DNA of 64,000 nt from assembly GCA_964647485.1 (NCBI GenBank), contig CAZYHV010000014.1, positions 37,116 through 101,115 on the forward strand. Reading direction: 5' to 3'. Below the pieces are notes generated by a model. The model was not told the origin of the DNA. It worked only from the letters and a program-made list of their open reading frames with translations, and made no database searches. The position numbers and the translations under genes are program-made. Source of the DNA: FW021-bin31 sp964647485 (GTDB taxonomy: Bacteria; Bacteroidota; Bacteroidia; Chitinophagales; Chitinophagaceae). Below, one piece after another: positions 61,123 to 64,000 of the stretch. Numbering within the stretch: position 1 is the stretch's first letter; each line of letters begins with the position of its first letter.

Positions 61123-62442
61123 AGACATTTATCCTATGCCATGACTATTCTTTTGTTGATGTTTATTACATTTACGAGTTGTAAAAAGAATGATAAATCG
61201 TCTGCTCCTGCGGAACCATTAACGGTTACCCATTTATCTGTCAATGGCGACCAGGTTGCTGCAGATGAAATTGATTTTGATAAGAATGCACTCAGTCTGG
61301 ATATACAATTTTCCGGGAAGGTGGATGCTGCTCTTTTAGCAGCCGGTATTTCTATCGCTCCTGACGGCCCCGATATGAGTTTCAAAGTTTCGGGGAATAT
61401 TGCCACGCTGAATTTGTCCGAACTTGATCTGACTGAGACTTATACCCTTACTATATCTTCAGGAAGATACGGTAGTAATGGAGAAACGCTGAAAGACGAT
61501 TATTCCCTGGAACTTAAAGGCAGTGCGAATGCTTCGGGCAATGATGATGACGAAAACAATGATAATCCGCCTGTAGTCACATTAACAACCGCTGACGACC
61601 AGCTATTAGAAGGGCAGTCAACAACGCTAACTGCCGATTTGGATAAAGAGGCTACTCAGAAAGTGGTCGTAAGTTTGAATTTTGGAGGATTTGCAGATGG
61701 TGGAAATGATGTCGATTTTTCATCCGATGATAAAATCGTCATAGAAGAAGGTGAAACCTCCGGATCAATCACGCTAAAAGCTACTGAAAATAGTGATGTT
61801 AAAGGAATGGAGGAATTGAATATTACGATTGGAGACGTAGAAGGAGCCACGGAAGCCTCTCCGCAGAAAGCCACTATTTTAATCAGTCAGGTCAATGATG
61901 AAGCTTTAGTACTGAAAGGTGTTTTGGCCGTATCCGGGCTTGATCTGCCGGGAACGGACGGTAAGGCGATCCATTTTTTGGCTACCGAGGATATACCGGA
62001 TCTGAGCATTTATGGCTATGGCGTTGCAAGCAACGGAGATGGCTCCAAAGGAGAACGATATAGCTTCCCCGAGGTTTCTGCAAAGAAGGGAGACAATATC
62101 TTAATTACCCGTGATAAGGACGGAACGTTATCTGCTTACTTTGGTGATTGTTTTAGCAAGTTTGATAAGGTATATAATATAACCGACAGTAAAGAAAGGC
62201 CGACGCAAAACGGAAATGATGCGATAGAACTATATAAGGATGGAAAGGTGATAGAAATTTTTGGGGATCGTAGTTTTGCCTCTTATCAGGAAGGTACTTA
62301 TGATATGCCCTGGGAATATACGGGCTCCTGGGCGTATAAAGATGAGGATGGTAGATGGATATTTGGAGGCGTTGGCTGTACTTCAAGAGATGCAACTCAG
62401 GATAATGCAAGTTCAAATTGTGTCTATCCCCTTTGTAATTAA
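61120..62442 (+). CDS. Lipoprotein with Calx-beta-like and lamin-tail-like domains
   Basis: About 440 residues from ATG 61120, which gives MRHLSYAMTILL and a lipobox Cys near residue 20 (FTSC). Residues ~30-135 look like a Big_5/Ig-like domain (LSVNGDQVAADEIDFDKN, LTETYTLTISSG); an Asp/Asn-rich linker follows. Residues ~150-255 resemble a Calx-beta domain (LLEGQSTTLTADLDKEA, KIVIEEGETSGSITLKATE). Residues ~265-440 resemble a lamin-tail (LTD)-type beta-sandwich (GNDAIELYKDGKVIEIFGD, GSWAYKDEDGRWIFGG) with four Cys near the end. No catalytic motif is seen; it probably binds substrate or holds it at the surface. The octamer repeat lies directly before the start. Confidence 0.65.
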   Translation: MRHLSYAMTILLLMFITFTSCKKNDKSSAPAEPLTVTHLSVNGDQVAADEIDFDKNALSLDIQFSGKVDAALLAAGISIAPDGPDMSFKVSGNIATLNLSELDLTETYTLTISSGRYGSNGETLKDDYSLELKGSANASGNDDDENNDNPPVVTLTTADDQLLEGQSTTLTADLDKEATQKVVVSLNFGGFADGGNDVDFSSDDKIVIEEGETSGSITLKATENSDVKGMEELNITIGDVEGATEASPQKATILISQVNDEALVLKGVLAVSGLDLPGTDGKAIHFLATEDIPDLSIYGYGVASNGDGSKGERYSFPEVSAKKGDNILITRDKDGTLSAYFGDCFSKFDKVYNITDSKERPTQNGNDAIELYKDGKVIEIFGDRSFASYQEGTYDMPWEYTGSWAYKDEDGRWIFGGVGCTSRDATQDNASSNCVYPLCN

Positions 62443-62465
62443 TTTTGAATAAAATAAAGAAAGCA

Positions 62466-63851
62466 ATGAATGATTTAAATATAAAAGACAGGTATATCAA
62501 GTTCTTTTCTTTTCTTTTTATTTCCTTCCTTTGGTTGGGATGTGGTAAGAAGAAAGCTACACATCCGGCAGATATGAAAGTTATTTCAGCCTATGTGAAT
62601 GATCTGAAATTGACGGAGGGAGGAGAAAATGTCCCTACGGATGTTAAAATATCTTTGACATTTAATGAGAATTTAAATAAGGATGCGTTTAAGTCTGCCT
62701 TTTCTATGAAATCGGAGGAAGGGATTGTTCCTTTTACGATAACAATTAGAAATACATTTCCGAATAATGTATTGATAGAAGCGCACCTGGCTCATGGAAC
62801 GAAATATACTTTAAAGGTGGATGCCGGGAAAATAGGAACACATTCCGAACAGTTGGAGCAGCCCTATATAGTGTCTTTTACTACTGCCTATGAAGATGTT
62901 ATCCGGTCTTTGAAACCATGCACAGAAGGTTGTGAAGGGAAACTACATCTTGCAACCGAACATGGTAGCGTCAATTTTGAGATGTACAATAATTACCCTC
63001 TGGCACAGGAAAAGACAAAGTTAGAAAATCTGACAAGCGCTATTATTGTTGTTCACGGAGTAGATAGAAATGCAGACGATTATTTTTCCTATCTCACTTC
63101 TACTTTGATAAATGACAATTTAGAAGAAAGTACTGTTTTGGTTGCTCCCTGGTTTCAGGACAATTCTCAAGCTGGAACTAATGGTTTGTATTGGAATACC
63201 AGTAATTGGAGAGAGGGACAAAATTCTAGTAATTCCATGGGAATATCTTCTTTTTCGGTTATAGATACCATCATTAGCAGATTGGCCGATAAGCAACATT
63301 TCCCCAATTTGAAGACGATAATAATTACCGGGCATTCTTCCGGCGCAGCCTTTACGGATGTCTATGCTGCTTCCAATACTTCCGATGCGAAATATCCGGA
63401 TATTGATTTTGAATATATCATTGCCAACAGCCAGTTTTTCTATTATCCCAATGATTATCGGTATGATGAGGGAAGTGGTACATTCTATAAAGCCACTAAA
63501 GCGGATTGCTCTACTTTTAATGACTGGCCTTTTGGGTATTATGGGGATATTCCTGCTTATCTGAATGATGTAGCTCATGATACATTAAACAAGCATTTTG
63601 CGGAAAGAAATGTGATCTATTTGTTAGGAAACGGAACCCAGCCGGATCCTTCTTTAAGTAACAATTGTCATTCTTCTATTCTTGGTTCTACTCGCTTCAA
63701 GAGGGGAGAACATATGTTTGCGTTTATGAATGAGTTTTTTCCCGAAAATAAACATTCAAAAAAGATCGTTCAGGGAATTGGGCATAATGGGGAAAAAATG
63801 TACAAATCTCCGGAATTTAGCAACTTAATTCAACTTATAGTGAGTAAATAG
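62466..63851 (+). CDS. Lipoprotein with Ig-like domain and alpha/beta-hydrolase domain
   Basis: About 461 residues from ATG 62466 (MNDLNIKDRYIKFF, lipobox Cys near residue 27, LWLGC); a TTG at 62445 would be seven codons earlier. Residues ~35-140 form a Big_5-like domain (VPTDVKISLTFNENLNKDAF, HGTKYTLKVDAG). Residues ~175-455 form an alpha/beta-hydrolase: oxyanion-type loop IIVVHGVDRNADDYF, nucleophile elbow TGHSSGAAF with Ser291, and a late GIGHNG with His440. The acid residue is not fixed by eye. It lies 23 bp after the Calx-beta/LTD gene. Ester or polyester cleavage at the cell surface is possible; the substrate is unknown. Confidence 0.75.
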   Translation: MNDLNIKDRYIKFFSFLFISFLWLGCGKKKATHPADMKVISAYVNDLKLTEGGENVPTDVKISLTFNENLNKDAFKSAFSMKSEEGIVPFTITIRNTFPNNVLIEAHLAHGTKYTLKVDAGKIGTHSEQLEQPYIVSFTTAYEDVIRSLKPCTEGCEGKLHLATEHGSVNFEMYNNYPLAQEKTKLENLTSAIIVVHGVDRNADDYFSYLTSTLINDNLEESTVLVAPWFQDNSQAGTNGLYWNTSNWREGQNSSNSMGISSFSVIDTIISRLADKQHFPNLKTIIITGHSSGAAFTDVYAASNTSDAKYPDIDFEYIIANSQFFYYPNDYRYDEGSGTFYKATKADCSTFNDWPFGYYGDIPAYLNDVAHDTLNKHFAERNVIYLLGNGTQPDPSLSNNCHSSILGSTRFKRGEHMFAFMNEFFPENKHSKKIVQGIGHNGEKMYKSPEFSNLIQLIVSK

Positions 63852-63934
63852 GGGTTGTTGTCGTTTTGCTTTCTTGTGATTGCTTCTTATTTTGGAGCAG
63901 TAGTGAAGTATAAGAAGGGTTTTGTAACTTTACG

Positions 63935-64000
63935 ATGATGTTCGTGTTAACCCGAAAAATTCATCTGTCGAGTAGGATAAATGGGTATAAAGTGTTATTT
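63935..64000 (+). CDS. Possible 5' end of an open frame cut by the window edge
   Basis: From ATG 63935 (or 63938) 22 codons are open to the window end (MMFVLTRKIHLSS...). TAACTTTAC just upstream (63925-63933) resembles a Bacteroidota -7 box, but it is too close for this ATG to be a normal start. I see nothing else in the 149 bases after 63851. This is a weak call. Confidence 0.2.
   Translation, partial: MMFVLTRKIHLSSRINGYKVLF

Noticed and set aside
63885..63933. Promoter TTTG...TAACTTTAC near the right edge
   Set aside because: The spacing between TTTG (63891) and the second box is about 30 bases, too long for the Bacteroidota consensus, and the downstream gene is not in the window.

Overview
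This 64 kb window is AT-rich DNA from a member of the Bacteroidota. The signs are six SusC-type TonB-dependent transporters, seven SusD-type lipoproteins (one cut by the left edge), an ECF sigma/FecR anti-sigma pair, many secreted lipoproteins with short spacing after a lipobox Cys, and FAS1 and delta-60 lipoproteins of the kind common in Sphingobacteriales-like genomes. I cannot name the genus. Almost the whole window is a run of polysaccharide utilisation loci (PULs). I see no rRNA, tRNA, CRISPR array, intact insertion sequence or phage gene.

Region A (1-13217): the end of an upstream SusD, then susC-susD, two GH172 (DUF2961) enzymes, two proteins of uncertain family and a large cysteine-rich GH116-type protein. 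Region B (13359-30163, with a convergent GH172 gene at 30176-31345): two susC-susD pairs, two FAS1 lipoproteins (one with two CBM6-like modules), a GH43 enzyme, a DUF5007-like lipoprotein, a delta-60 propeller lipoprotein and a DUF4185/GH183 protein. GH172, GH183, GH116 and GH43 are the families linked to breakdown of mycobacterial-type D-arabinan/galactan, so A and B are best read as one D-arabinan (arabinogalactan or lipoarabinomannan-like) degradation system. The susC operons of both regions carry the same 12-bp palindrome TTAAACGTTTAA upstream, which suggests one LacI-type regulator encoded outside the window.

Region C (31409-52492): an RlpA-like protein, then an ECF sigma factor divergent from a FecR anti-sigma gene that precedes an STN-domain SusC. 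Next come two susC-susD pairs, a DUF1735 surface glycan-binding lipoprotein, an SGNH esterase, three GH5 glucanase-like enzymes (one fused to a beta-trefoil and a Cys-rich double-psi-barrel-like domain) and a GH30 enzyme. The set points to a beta-glucan, possibly beta-1,6/1,3-linked and acylated, such as a fungal or oomycete wall glucan.

Region D (52778-63851): a membrane-anchored protein with an N-terminal helix-turn-helix-like segment, divergent from a DctA-type dicarboxylate symporter. Then follows a susC-susD pair with an SGNH hydrolase, a Calx-beta/lamin-tail-like lipoprotein and an alpha/beta-hydrolase lipoprotein, but no glycoside hydrolase. This is an esterase-type locus of unknown substrate. 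The last 150 bases hold no supported gene beyond a possible 22-codon start of an open frame.

The points most worth following are the D-arabinan system itself, its Cys-rich GH116 homologue that seems to lack the usual nucleophile, the unassigned secreted protein between the GH172 genes, the GH5/trefoil/Cys-rich fusion, the membrane HTH protein, and a five-unit octamer repeat that includes the start codon of the gene at 61120.
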